This document shows, piece after piece, positions 27,433 to 35,850 of a DNA stretch of 61,892 nt. The DNA comes from an uncultured Bacteroidales bacterium (GTDB lineage: Bacteria; Bacteroidota; Bacteroidia; Bacteroidales; Paludibacteraceae). Within the stretch, counting starts at the first letter, position 1; each line of letters opens with the position of its first letter. The stretch covers positions 1 to 61,892 of the forward strand of contig CAIUTB010000005.1 in NCBI GenBank assembly GCA_903901975.1, written 5' to 3'. The notes under the pieces were generated by a model. That model saw only the letters and a list, made by a program, of their open reading frames with translations. It was not told the origin of the DNA and did no database searches. The position numbers and the translations under genes are program-made.

Positions 27433-28422
27433 ATGTCAAATATAAGAGCCGTTATTACGGGTGTCGGAGGCTATGTTCCGGAATACATTCTTAACAACCA
27501 AGAACTTAGCACAATGATGGATACCAATGACGAGTGGATTACTTCACGCGTTGGGATTAAAGAACGTCGGATTTTAAAAGATGAAAATGTAGGAACTTCA
27601 TTTTTAGCGGCAAAAGCAATTGAAGATTTATTTTCTAAAACCGGCACAAAACCTGAAGAAATTGATCTGATCATTTGCGGAACAACTACACCTGATCATA
27701 TTTATCCATCTTGTGCGTCTATGGCAGCTGAAAGAGTTGGAATTAAAAATGCTTTAGCTTTTGATTTACAAGCAGCTTGTTCTGGTTTTATTGTTGCTAT
27801 GGAAACTGCAGCCAGCTTCATTGCTAGCGGAAAATATAAAAAAGTGTTGGTGATGGGTGCCGAAAAAATGTCATCAATTACTGATTATACAGATAGAACC
27901 ACTGCTCCACTTTTTGGAGATGGAGCAGGTGTTGTACTACTTGAACCAACAAATGAGGATTTCGGAGTAATGGATTCAATAATTAGAACAGATGGGGTTG
28001 GCTATAAACACCTTCACATTAAAGCTGGAGGTTCTGCTATACCAACAACACTTGAAACAGTTGAAAAAGGACTTCAGTATACCTACCAGGAAGGCACAAA
28101 CGTTTACAAATATGCTGTTATTAATATGGCTGAAGTTTCTGCTGAAATAATGGACAAAAACCAGTTGACTAACGACGATATTGCCTGGCTTATTCCACAT
28201 CAGGCCAATTTACGCATAATTGATGCTGTTGTGCAACGTACAAAAGTTGATTACGAAAAAGTCGTCATCAATATTGAACGGTTCGGAAATACTTCAGCAG
28301 CAAGTATTCCACTCGGAATTTGGGAATGGGAAAAGAAATTCAAGAAAGGCGATAATATCATTCTAACAGCATTTGGAGCAGGCTTTACCTGGGGAGCACT
28401 CTGGCTGAAATGGGGATATTAA
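27433..28422 (+). CDS. fabH: Beta-ketoacyl-ACP synthase III
   Basis: This 329-residue thiolase-fold enzyme condenses acetyl-CoA with malonyl-ACP to start fatty-acid synthesis. The catalytic Cys is in LQAACSGF, the His in [11 protein letters not shown] and the Asn in [11 protein letters not shown]. The N-terminal [16 protein letters not shown] is a FabH hallmark. It follows yceD and rpmF after a 92-base gap and is followed by a strong terminator. plsX is not present next to it. Confidence 0.96.
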   Translation: MSNIRAVITGVGGYVPEYILNNQELSTMMDTNDEWITSRVGIKERRILKDENVGTSFLAAKAIEDLFSKTGTKPEEIDLIICGTTTPDHIYPSCASMAAERVGIKNALAFDLQAACSGFIVAMETAASFIASGKYKKVLVMGAEKMSSITDYTDRTTAPLFGDGAGVVLLEPTNEDFGVMDSIIRTDGVGYKHLHIKAGGSAIPTTLETVEKGLQYTYQEGTNVYKYAVINMAEVSAEIMDKNQLTNDDIAWLIPHQANLRIIDAVVQRTKVDYEKVVINIERFGNTSAASIPLGIWEWEKKFKKGDNIILTAFGAGFTWGALWLKWGY

Positions 28423-28441
28423 TCTAACTAATAAAAAATAG

Positions 28442-28469
28442 AAACAGCAAGATTCTTGCTGTTTTTTTT
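28442..28469 (+). terminator. Terminator after fabH
   Basis: AAACAGCAAG (28442-28451) pairs with CTTGCTGTTT (28455-28464), and a T-run follows. Confidence 0.85.
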
Positions 28470-28493
28470 ATAACTTTACTTGCCGAATAAAAT

Positions 28494-28526
28494 GAAACCC
28501 AAACCGAATTAATCGGTTTGGGTTTC
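28494..28526. terminator. Terminator after rplT (works in both directions)
   Basis: GAAACCCAAACCGA (28494-28507) pairs with TCGGTTTGGGTTTC (28513-28526). It lies just downstream of rplT on the minus strand and backs up the fabH terminator. Confidence 0.75.
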
Positions 28527-28549
28527 ATTTATATTTTATAATTAGCTTC

Positions 28550-28900
28550 CTATGCGTTTTTTGCTTTCAACACGATAGCTTTGAAAGCTTCCGGGTGATT
28601 CATTGCTAAATCGGCTAATACTTTGCGGTTCATTTCGATACCTGATTTGTGCAAAGCACCCATTAATTTTGAGTACGACAAACCTTCCAAACGTGCAGCA
28701 GCGTTAATACGTTGAATCCACAAAGCACGGAAATTGCGTTTTTTGGTTTTACGGTCGCGGTAAGCATATTGCAACCCTTTTTCCCATGTGTTTTTGGCTA
28801 CGGTCCAGACATTACGACGACCTCCAAAATAACCTCTGGTGAGGCTTAAAATTCTTTTTCTTCTTTTACGTGAAGCAACGTGGTTTACTGATCTTGGCAT
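28550..28900 (-). CDS. rplT: 50S ribosomal protein L20
   Basis: This 116-residue protein has the typical start [18 protein letters not shown] and the motif [13 protein letters not shown]. It is last in infC-rpmI-rplT. L20 also represses its own operon in other bacteria; whether that occurs here cannot be seen. Confidence 0.97.
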   Translation of the reverse strand: MPRSVNHVASRKRRKRILSLTRGYFGGRRNVWTVAKNTWEKGLQYAYRDRKTKKRNFRALWIQRINAAARLEGLSYSKLMGALHKSGIEMNRKVLADLAMNHPEAFKAIVLKAKNA

Positions 28901-29010
28901 AATTAAATGATTTGTGAATGTTAGCGTCGCTTTTCACAGCGAACTTGAGGCTAAAAGCATTCTGATTTTTTGACTAAGAAAAATGGTGTTTTTAAAAGTA
29001 AGATTATTGA

Positions 29011-29208
29011 CTATTTCAAGCAAAGCATTTCTTTAACGTTAGTCAAATCAGTCTTGCAAACAAGTGCTGAATGAGTCAGGTTACGTTTTTGTTTGGTTGT
29101 TTTTTTTGTCAAAATGTGGCTTTTAAAAGCATGTTTTCTTTTGATCTTTCCTGTTCCGGTAAGGGTAAACCTTTTTTTTGCACCGGAGTTAGTTTTCATT
29201 TTTGGCAT
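29011..29208 (-). CDS. rpmI: 50S ribosomal protein L35
   Basis: This 65-residue basic protein has [24 protein letters not shown], the standard L35 start. It lies between infC and rplT. Confidence 0.97.
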   Translation of the reverse strand: MPKMKTNSGAKKRFTLTGTGKIKRKHAFKSHILTKKTTKQKRNLTHSALVCKTDLTNVKEMLCLK

Positions 29209-29246
29209 TGTTACTTATTTTTAGTTGTGTAATCCTTTTTTTTCAA

Positions 29247-29804
29247 CTACTTTTTTACTTTGGGTGAGAACATGATAATCATGCGTTTTCCCTCCAATTG
29301 TGGTAGTTGGTCTACTTTTGCGTAATCTTCCAATTCGTTTGCAAAGCGGAGTAATAATACCTCACCCTGTTCTTTAAACAAAATTGAACGACCCTTGAAA
29401 AAAACATATGCTTTTACTTTGCAGCCTTCTTTCAGAAAATCGATAGCATGTTTCAGTTTAAAATTGTAATCATGATCGTCGGTTTGAGGTCCGAAACGAA
29501 TTTCCTTCAAAACAACTTTCGCTGTTTTAGCCTTGGCTTCTTTCTCACGTTTCTTTTGTTGGTATAGAAACTTCTGATAATCAACAATTTTACAAACGGG
29601 TGGCACAGCATTAGGCGATATTTCTACCAAATCCAACTCGAGTTGATCTGCGATTCGAATGGCTTCATCATACGAATAAACGCCTTGTTCTACATTATCG
29701 CCTACCAAACGAACTTCTTTTAACCCTTTAATTTTCTCATTAATACGATTGGGTTGTTCCTTTACTCTTCCTCTTTGAGGCCTGATGGTCAATTGCTTAG
29801 CTAT
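29247..29804 (-). CDS. infC: Translation initiation factor IF-3, probably with an AUA start codon
   Basis: IF-3 checks start codon and initiator tRNA on the 30S subunit. The protein has the N-domain ([18 protein letters not shown]), the linker rich in Lys and Glu, and the C-domain ([33 protein letters not shown]). No ATG precedes the conserved N-domain. The possible TTG start (29792) has no ribosome site. Four codons upstream, ATA at 29802-29804 (minus strand) has a full GGGAGGA Shine-Dalgarno (plus 29813-29819) nine bases before it. infC is known for rare AUU/AUC/AUA starts that allow self-regulation, so I chose this one (185 residues). A TATATTTG box (plus 29865-29872) is a likely -7 element. 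Confidence 0.88.
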   Translation of the reverse strand: MAKQLTIRPQRGRVKEQPNRINEKIKGLKEVRLVGDNVEQGVYSYDEAIRIADQLELDLVEISPNAVPPVCKIVDYQKFLYQQKKREKEAKAKTAKVVLKEIRFGPQTDDHDYNFKLKHAIDFLKEGCKVKAYVFFKGRSILFKEQGEVLLLRFANELEDYAKVDQLPQLEGKRMIIMFSPKVKK

Positions 29805-29812
29805 TGCTTGTT

Positions 29813-29819
29813 TCCTCCC
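29813..29819 (-). promoter_or_regulatory. Strong Shine-Dalgarno before infC
   Basis: The minus strand reads GGGAGGA here, nine bases before an ATA codon. Most genes in this window have no such site. It points to the non-canonical infC start. Confidence 0.7.
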
Positions 29820-30187
29820 GAACTTTAAATTGTGATTAGTATTTTGTTATGTTTTTTGAGCCTGCAAATATAATACATTTTTTTTAATTACTAACTGTCC
29901 TATCAAAAAAAATTAAAACAAACTTCGAATAGAGTTTTATACTATAACTACCAATTAATCTGTCAATTGAGTAGAATGTGGTAATTAATTTTTAATCTGG
30001 CTTATGTATTTAGGGCATTCTTGGTAGACTAACGAAAGCGAATCTCTTTAATTCACAGCTAACTGCAACAGAACAAACTTATGCCGTTGTGTATACTGAC
30101 TAATTCCTAAAACATAAAAGAAATACACTGTTGAGTAAAAAAAAATAATGTGATATAATATATCCCTTGAATTTCTGCTAAAAGCTC
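29820..30187. other. Non-coding region between divergent infC and rplY
   Basis: The infC -7 box is at 29865-29872. The rest is AT-rich, with several A/T runs, and holds no gene or RNA that I can support. Confidence 0.35.
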
Positions 30188-30218
30188 TTGCACATTTCCA
30201 AAAATTATAGTAATTTTG
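30188..30218 (+). promoter_or_regulatory. Bacteroidota-type promoter for rplY
   Basis: TTG at 30188-30190, 20 bases, then TAATTTTG at 30211-30218 and GCAGCA. The leader before 30319 would be about 95 bases. Confidence 0.7.
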
Positions 30219-30318
30219 CAGCACTTTTTTGCAAAAGAAAGTGTGATGGGAAATTAAGCGACTAATCACATAAAAAACACGCTTAAATTTTGAGTAACAC
30301 AAAAAAACAAACTATTAA

Positions 30319-30894
30319 ATGAAGACATTTGAATTAAAAGGTACAGTGCGTACTGACCTAGGAAAAAAAGCGACTAAAGCTGAACGTGTGGTTGATAACA
30401 TTCCGGCTGTATTGTATGGTGGAAATGAAAACGTACATTTCACAGCAACAGTGAGTGACGTTCGTAAATTGGTTTATTCGCCTGAGGTATTTGTTGTAAA
30501 TCTTGACATTGATGGAAAAAAAACCAAAGCCATTATGAAAGCTTTGCAATTTCATCCTGTAACAGATAAAGTTTTGCATATTGACTTTCTACAACTAACT
30601 GAAGATAAACCAGTAATTGTTGAACTTCCCGTTAAATTAGAAGGATTAGCCGAAGGTGTTAAAGAAGGTGGTAAATTGGCATTAGAAATGCGGAAACTAA
30701 AAGTTAAAGGTTTATACACTCAAATTCCTGAAAACATTGTAATAGATGTAACTTCTTTAGGATTAGGGAAATCAATTCAGGTGGCTAAAGTTTCAGTTGA
30801 AAAACTGGAAATTTTAAATGCTAAAAACGCAGTTGTTGCTCAGGTTAAATTAACAAGGGCTGCACGTGGTGCTGCTGCTACAGCAGGAAAATAA
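30319..30894 (+). CDS. rplY: 50S ribosomal protein L25 (general stress protein Ctc type)
   Basis: This 191-residue 5S-rRNA-binding protein is the long form with an extra C-terminal beta domain. It starts MKTFELKGTVRTDLGKKATK and has the pattern PAVLYGG. The later VLHIDFLQLTEDKPVIVELPV is typical. The C-terminal tail is alanine-rich (RGAAATAGK). It leads the conserved series rplY-pth-S4 gene. Confidence 0.95.
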   Translation: MKTFELKGTVRTDLGKKATKAERVVDNIPAVLYGGNENVHFTATVSDVRKLVYSPEVFVVNLDIDGKKTKAIMKALQFHPVTDKVLHIDFLQLTEDKPVIVELPVKLEGLAEGVKEGGKLALEMRKLKVKGLYTQIPENIVIDVTSLGLGKSIQVAKVSVEKLEILNAKNAVVAQVKLTRAARGAAATAGK

Positions 30895-30910
30895 TTTCAT
30901 TAGTTTTCAG

Positions 30911-30959
30911 TTGAAAATTGATAGTTAATAAATTGTTTTCTTTAACTATTAATTTTCAA
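30911..30959. repeat. Hairpin-forming GTTGATAGTTAA-type repeat between rplY and pth
   Basis: TTGAAAATT plus ATAGTTAA (30911-30928) pairs with TTAACTAT plus AATTTTCAA (30942-30959). Further AACTATCAACTATCAACTA follows up to the pth start. It belongs to the degenerate GTTGACAGTTGAT family seen in several other gaps. It has no U-run, so it is not an obvious terminator. Confidence 0.6.
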
Positions 30960-30980
30960 CTATCAACTATCAACTAAGTT

Positions 30981-31544
30981 ATGAAGTACTTAATTGTCGG
31001 CTTGGGCAATATCGGTAATGAGTACCAGGATACCCGCCACAACATAGGATTTACAATATTGGACGCTTTTGCTAAGGCGTCCAATGTTTTTTTTAGCGAA
31101 AACCGCTACGGTGCAACTTGCGAACTGAAGTTGAAAGGACGTATGCTTGTTTTGCTCAAACCATCTACGTTTATGAATCTGAGCGGAAATGCCCTTCGTT
31201 ACTGGATGCAAAAAGAAAAAATCGAAATTGAGAATGTGTTAATCGTAGTTGATGATATTGCGTTACCCTTCGGAACACTTCGATTGAAGCCACAAGGTTC
31301 GGATGCCGGTCATAATGGCCTGAAAAATATTCAGGAAATACTTGGTCATTGCAATTATGCCCGATTGCGTTTTGGGATTGGAAATGACTTTGCCAAAGGT
31401 CGCCAGGTGGAATATGTATTGGGCAAATGGACAGCCGAACAAGCTGCAGAAATACCGGAACGAGCAGAGCGCTGTAATGAAATTATCCGGAACTTTTGTT
31501 TAAGTGGAATGCAATTGACAATGACACAGTTTAATGGAAAATAG
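30981..31544 (+). CDS. pth: Peptidyl-tRNA hydrolase
   Basis: This 187-residue enzyme releases tRNA from stalled peptidyl-tRNA. Motifs are [19 protein letters not shown] (with the catalytic His), [39 protein letters not shown] and RLRFGIGN. Length is normal. It is followed by the S4-domain gene across a short repeat region (31550-31620) of AATCAACTTAATCAA units. Confidence 0.96.
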   Translation: MKYLIVGLGNIGNEYQDTRHNIGFTILDAFAKASNVFFSENRYGATCELKLKGRMLVLLKPSTFMNLSGNALRYWMQKEKIEIENVLIVVDDIALPFGTLRLKPQGSDAGHNGLKNIQEILGHCNYARLRFGIGNDFAKGRQVEYVLGKWTAEQAAEIPERAERCNEIIRNFCLSGMQLTMTQFNGK

Positions 31545-31620
31545 TTGATTAAGTTATTGAGTTCATTAGGTTTTACAAACCAATCAACTTAATCAAACCA
31601 ATCAACTTAATCAACCAAAT

Positions 31621-32046
31621 ATGAAGACAGAAGTACGCATTGATAAATGGTTATGGGCTGTACGGCTTTTTAAAACCCGGACTCTGGCCGCCGAAGCTTG
31701 TAAGAAAGGGAAGGTCATTATTCAAAACATACAGGTGAAACCATCCCGAAATGTAAAAGTTGGCGATGTGGTTTGTATTAAACGAAACCCTATCTTGTTT
31801 TCATTCAAAGTGTTAGCGTTGTCTGAAAATCGGATGAATGCCAAATTGGTTGCAGGTTTTATGGAAAATGTAACAACTACTGACCAGCTTGAATTAATTG
31901 AATTAGGCAGACTTGTAGGACAAACGGGGCGTGATAGAGGAACAGGACGTCCAACAAAAAAAGAACGACGGGAGATTGACGATTTTATTGAACCAACTTT
32001 TATGGACGAAGATGGAGATTGGAGTTTTGATCCCCCCAACCCCTAA
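31621..32046 (+). CDS. S4-domain RNA-binding protein, Hsp15-like
   Basis: This 141-residue protein has an N-terminal S4 domain (VRIDKWLWAVRLFKTRTLAAEACKKGKV, then VKPSRNVKVGDV) like heat-shock protein Hsp15, which binds 50S subunits carrying stranded peptidyl-tRNA. That suits its place after pth. A basic stretch (GRPTKKERREIDDF) follows. The last residues, DPPNP, and the stop codon are encoded by a copy of the dispersed CCCCAACCCCTAAA repeat. Confidence 0.9.
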   Translation: MKTEVRIDKWLWAVRLFKTRTLAAEACKKGKVIIQNIQVKPSRNVKVGDVVCIKRNPILFSFKVLALSENRMNAKLVAGFMENVTTTDQLELIELGRLVGQTGRDRGTGRPTKKERREIDDFIEPTFMDEDGDWSFDPPNP

Positions 32047-32125
32047 AAAGGAGTTGTATTGTTTCGCTTTACCATTTTATAAATGCATTTAAACTAACTT
32101 ATTCCCCTTTACGGAATCTTATGGG
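32032..32125. repeat. Degenerate inverted pair of the dispersed repeat between the S4 gene and the glycosyltransferase
   Basis: The left arm (32032-32056, CCCCCCAACCCCTAAAAAGG) overlaps the end of the S4 gene. A weak right arm (about 32102-32125, CCCCTTTACGGAATCTTATGG) reaches the next gene's start. Confidence 0.55.
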
Positions 32126-33284
32126 ATATAATATGAATATATACGGTTTCACCTTTTCATTGATTGAATTGATTTTATTTGGCATTCTGCTCGTAACATT
32201 CATTTATCAAATTTATTTTTATTTCAGGTATTTGAATGGAATATTGCATCTTCGTACAAAAATAAAAAAAGGCAAATTAGCTTTTCAGGATGAGCAACCA
32301 CCCGTTTCGGTTATTATTTGCGCCAAAGACGAAGCCGAAAATCTACGTAAATTTCTACCATTCGTCTTAGAACAGGATTATCCTGAATTTGAAGTTATTG
32401 TAATTAATGATGGATCGACCGACGAAACTGACAATATATTACGTGATTTATGTGTCGATTATCCACGACTGAGAACTACTTTTGTGCCGGTTGGAGCAAA
32501 TAATGTCAGTACAAAAAAGCTTGGATTGACGCTTGGAATAAAAGCATCGAAATTCGAGTTTCTATTGATGACTGATGCCGATTGTATGCCAGAAGATAAA
32601 ACCTGGATTACCCGCATGATGCGTAACTTCAGCCGTGAAACCGACTTTGTTTTGGGTTACGGTGCATATTTGCAAAAAAAAGGATTCTTAAACCACCTGA
32701 TAACCTATGACACCTTGTTTATTGCCCTGCAATACATGGGCATGGCTGCTAACCGTAAACCATACATGGGGGTGGGTCGTAACCTGGCTTACCGTAAAGA
32801 AACCTTCTTTGCTCAAAAAGGCTTTGCTTCTACTCTGCATCTTAGCTCAGGTGATGATGATTTATTAGTAAACAAAGCCAGTAATCCGTGGAATACCCGT
32901 ATTGAAATTTCACCTGACAGTATTACCTGGTCAGAACCAAACAAAACATTTAAAGGATGGTTGTACCAAAAAGAACGTCATCTTTCCGTTTCAAGCTATT
33001 ACAAAAGTTCCAGTAAATTCCGTTTATTTTTCGAACCAACAACACGTGGATTATTTTATCTAACACTAATTTTGGCTTTAGTCTTTGGGAATATGATTAC
33101 CCAGATTGCAACTGCTGTTTTATTTTTGCTGCGCTACATAGTTCAGCTATCCATTATCAATAGCTCTTCAAAACATTTTGGAGGAAGGAAATACATTGCC
33201 ACACTACCCATTTTTGATATCTATCTCCCGCTGGTAAACCTTTATATTTTGGTTTTTGGGAGGAAGAGTTCAACCCGTTGGTAA
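32121..33284 (+). CDS. Membrane-bound family 2 glycosyltransferase
   Basis: This 387-residue protein has one N-terminal membrane helix (about 10-35), a GT2 catalytic domain and two or three C-terminal membrane segments (from about 310). GT2 motifs are PPVSVIICAKDEAENL, VIVINDGSTDET and the donor/metal site MTDADCMPED. The late acidic motif is SGDDDLLVN. This resembles processive or membrane-associated transferases. The acceptor is unknown. An ATG at 32133 is an alternative start. It is not part of the glycan cluster at 40-49 kb. Confidence 0.88.
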   Translation: MGYNMNIYGFTFSLIELILFGILLVTFIYQIYFYFRYLNGILHLRTKIKKGKLAFQDEQPPVSVIICAKDEAENLRKFLPFVLEQDYPEFEVIVINDGSTDETDNILRDLCVDYPRLRTTFVPVGANNVSTKKLGLTLGIKASKFEFLLMTDADCMPEDKTWITRMMRNFSRETDFVLGYGAYLQKKGFLNHLITYDTLFIALQYMGMAANRKPYMGVGRNLAYRKETFFAQKGFASTLHLSSGDDDLLVNKASNPWNTRIEISPDSITWSEPNKTFKGWLYQKERHLSVSSYYKSSSKFRLFFEPTTRGLFYLTLILALVFGNMITQIATAVLFLLRYIVQLSIINSSSKHFGGRKYIATLPIFDIYLPLVNLYILVFGRKSSTRW

Positions 33285-33304
33285 TAACCTTATTTTACTC
33301 AAAA

Positions 33305-33343
33305 GAAAAGCTGCAGCCCTTTCGGATTGCAGCTTTTCTTATA
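33305..33343. terminator. Bidirectional terminator between the glycosyltransferase and pnp
   Basis: GAAAAGCTGCA (33305-33315) pairs with TGCAGCTTTTC (33328-33338), with A- and T-runs outside. Two AACTGTCAACT-type repeat units follow at 33346-33371. Confidence 0.8.
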
Positions 33344-33368
33344 TTAACTGTCAACTGACAACTGTCAA

Positions 33369-35507
33369 CTAAACTTGTGGTTTTTCTTCCCTTGGAGGAC
33401 GTGGCATCAATGCTTTGCGGGAAAGTTTGAACTTACCTGTCTTCTGGTCAATTTCAAGCAATTTCACATCAATCATATCACCTTCTTTTATACCGGCTTG
33501 ATCCATCGTTTCAATGCGTACCCAATCAATCTCAGAAATATGCAATAAACCTTCTTTGCCTGGCATGAATTCAACGAATGCACCGTAAGGCATCACCGAT
33601 TTTACTTTCGATGGATAGGTTTCACCAATTTCAGGAATTGCAACTATACCTTTGATTTTGGCAATGGCGGCATCAATAGCAGCTTTATTGTTAGCGGCAA
33701 TTTCAACACGTCCCTGATCACCTTGTTCTTCAATAGTAATGATAGCACCTGTTTCAGCCTGCATGTTTTGAATAATCTTTCCACCAGGTCCGATAATGGC
33801 ACCAATCATTTCTTTCGGAATGTACATAGCCACAATACGTGGAGCATTTGGTTTCATATCTTCACGTGGCGCAACCAGAGTTTCCTGAATTTTACCCAAG
33901 ATATGTAAACGACCGGCTTTTGCTTGGTTCAAGGCAGTTTCAAGAATTTCATAAGAAAGTCCATCCACTTTGATATCCATTTGAGTTGCTGTGATACCAT
34001 CTTTTGTTCCGGTTACCTTAAAGTCCATATCGCCTAAGTGATCTTCGTCACCCAGAATATCCGAAAGAACTGCAAAGTTCTTCCCTTTATTTTCAGATAT
34101 TAATCCCATGGCAATACCCGAAACCGGTTTCAGAATTTGAACACCTGCATCCATTAATGCCAATGTTCCGGCACAAACAGTAGCCATTGAAGAAGATCCG
34201 TTTGATTCCAAAATATCAGAAACCACACGAACCACGTAAGGATAGTTTTCAGGAATCATGTTTTTCAATGCACGAAGAGCCAGGTTACCATGACCCACTT
34301 CACGACGACCAACACCACGAGAAGCACGAGCTTCACCGGTAGAGAATGGTGGAAAGTTATAGTGCAATAAAAAACGTTCTTTTCCTTTGTATAAAGCTTC
34401 ATCAACCAATTTCTCATCCATTTTTGTTCCCAATGTCACGGTAGTCAATGATTGAGTTTCACCACGCGTAAACACAGCTGAACCATGCGCTCCAGGAAGA
34501 TAATCAACTTCAGACCAAATAGGACGGATTTCAGTTGTTTTACGACCATCCAAACGTTTACCTTCATCCAAAATAGAACGACGCATAGCTTCTTTTTCTA
34601 CTTCGTGATAGTATTTGCCAATCAAGCCTTTTTTAGCTGCAGCAACTTCAGGTTCCAATGCAGCAACATATTCAGCTTTTACAGCTTTAAAGTTATTTAC
34701 TCGTGAGTGTTTGTCAGTATTGCAAGAAGCAGCAATTTCATACACTTTATCATACGTTTTTGCCCAAACATCTTTTTTCAGATCTTCGTCAATTTCTTCG
34801 TGGCAATAAACACGTTTTACCGTTTTACCAACTTCTTCCATCAATTCCAATTGAGCCTGACATTGAACTTTGATTGCTTCGTGAGCCACTTTCATAGCGT
34901 TCAACAAATCATCTTCGCTCACTTCTTTCATTTCGCCTTCCACCATCATGATATTGTCGATAGTAGCAGCCACCATGATTTCCATATCCGCATCAACTAA
35001 TTGAGCAAAAGTAGGATTTACGATAAATTGACCATTAATACGAGCAACACGACATTCCGAAATTGGACCATTGAAAGGGACATCCGAAACAGCCAAAGCA
35101 GCCGAAGCGGCTAAACCAGCCAACGCATCAGGCATATCTTCGCCATCCGACGAGAATAAGGTTACTGTTACGAAAGTTTCAGCGTGAAAATCATCCGGAA
35201 ATAACGGACGTAAAGCCCTGTCAACAAGACGTGAAACTAAAATTTCGTAATCGGAAGCGCGACCTTCACGACGAAGGAAACCACCCGGATAACGACCAAA
35301 AGCAGAGAATTTTTCTTTATAATCCACCGAAAGTGGCATAAAGTCTGTGCCCGGAACAGCATCTTGTGCTGAACAAACTGTGGCCAACAGCATGGTATTA
35401 CCCATGCGAACCATTACAGAGCCATCAGCCTGTTTGGCCAATTTTCCTGTTTCAATAGAAATGGTGCGTCCATCACCCAATGTGATAGTTTTTGTAACTA
35501 CGTTCAT
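33369..35507 (-). CDS. pnp: Polyribonucleotide nucleotidyltransferase (PNPase)
   Basis: This exoribonuclease degrades RNA by phosphorolysis. Two RNase PH domains are present ([17 protein letters not shown] in the first, the active-site region [19 protein letters not shown] in the second). A KH domain ([18 protein letters not shown]) and an S1 domain ([26 protein letters not shown]) follow. The frame extends nine codons upstream to 35534, but [21 protein letters not shown] at 35507 matches where the family begins, giving 712 residues. On the minus strand TATCTTTG (plus 35549-35556) is a likely -7 box. rpsO is not adjacent. Confidence 0.96.
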   Translation of the reverse strand: MNVVTKTITLGDGRTISIETGKLAKQADGSVMVRMGNTMLLATVCSAQDAVPGTDFMPLSVDYKEKFSAFGRYPGGFLRREGRASDYEILVSRLVDRALRPLFPDDFHAETFVTVTLFSSDGEDMPDALAGLAASAALAVSDVPFNGPISECRVARINGQFIVNPTFAQLVDADMEIMVAATIDNIMMVEGEMKEVSEDDLLNAMKVAHEAIKVQCQAQLELMEEVGKTVKRVYCHEEIDEDLKKDVWAKTYDKVYEIAASCNTDKHSRVNNFKAVKAEYVAALEPEVAAAKKGLIGKYYHEVEKEAMRRSILDEGKRLDGRKTTEIRPIWSEVDYLPGAHGSAVFTRGETQSLTTVTLGTKMDEKLVDEALYKGKERFLLHYNFPPFSTGEARASRGVGRREVGHGNLALRALKNMIPENYPYVVRVVSDILESNGSSSMATVCAGTLALMDAGVQILKPVSGIAMGLISENKGKNFAVLSDILGDEDHLGDMDFKVTGTKDGITATQMDIKVDGLSYEILETALNQAKAGRLHILGKIQETLVAPREDMKPNAPRIVAMYIPKEMIGAIIGPGGKIIQNMQAETGAIITIEEQGDQGRVEIAANNKAAIDAAIAKIKGIVAIPEIGETYPSKVKSVMPYGAFVEFMPGKEGLLHISEIDWVRIETMDQAGIKEGDMIDVKLLEIDQKTGKFKLSRKALMPRPPREEKPQV

Positions 35508-35850
35508 AAAAATTACATTATTGTTTTTATACATCTAAATTTCGGGCGCAAAGATACAAACATTTTTGCAAAATTCGTGCAGAATGACTCTAAATTAGTG
35601 ATTTTTTGGGGTTTGAAGAATGACCTTAAACCCTGAAAGTGTCAGAAAAGTAGTTATTTTCTGCCATTCTGTCACATTCTTTCACTTGGCACTTTTTTTG
35701 ATTATCAAAAGTCGCGTAAATCGGAGTGCAACTTTAAATTGCGCCCCGACAAAGTATTGATAAACTATTGGTCGGAGTCGGAACTCCAACCTCCCGAACC
35801 AATCAACTTAATAAACATAATCAACTAATTAACTTATAAACGAACAAACA
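35508..35850. other. Intergenic region between pnp and htpG with candidate regulatory sites
   Basis: Besides the pnp -7 box (35549-35556), this holds an inverted repeat CAGAAAA-N7-TTTTCTG (35643-35663), then TTGGCAC (35686-35692) followed by seven T and GAT. After that come degenerate repeats: TCGGAGTGCAACTTTAAATT and GGTCGGAGTCGGAACTCC around 35716-35791, and AATCAACTTAATAAAC units up to the htpG start. Confidence 0.5.
35686..35701 (+). promoter_or_regulatory. Candidate sigma-54-like promoter element before htpG
   Basis: TTGGCAC-TTTT-TTTGA resembles the -24/-12 pattern TGGCAC-N5-TTGC, but the expected C of the -12 GC pair is A. No TAnnTTTG box fits htpG better. An inverted repeat lies 22 bases upstream (35643-35663). 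This is a guess that needs a mapped start site. Confidence 0.3.

Noticed and set aside
30048-30302. 84-codon minus-strand frame in the infC-rplY gap
   Set aside because: It lies across the rplY promoter and has no recognisable features; AT-rich spacer gives such frames by chance.
35700-35800. Transposase remnant before htpG
   Set aside because: The GTCGGAGT-type repeats resemble intergenic repeat DNA; no coding remnant could be read in any frame.
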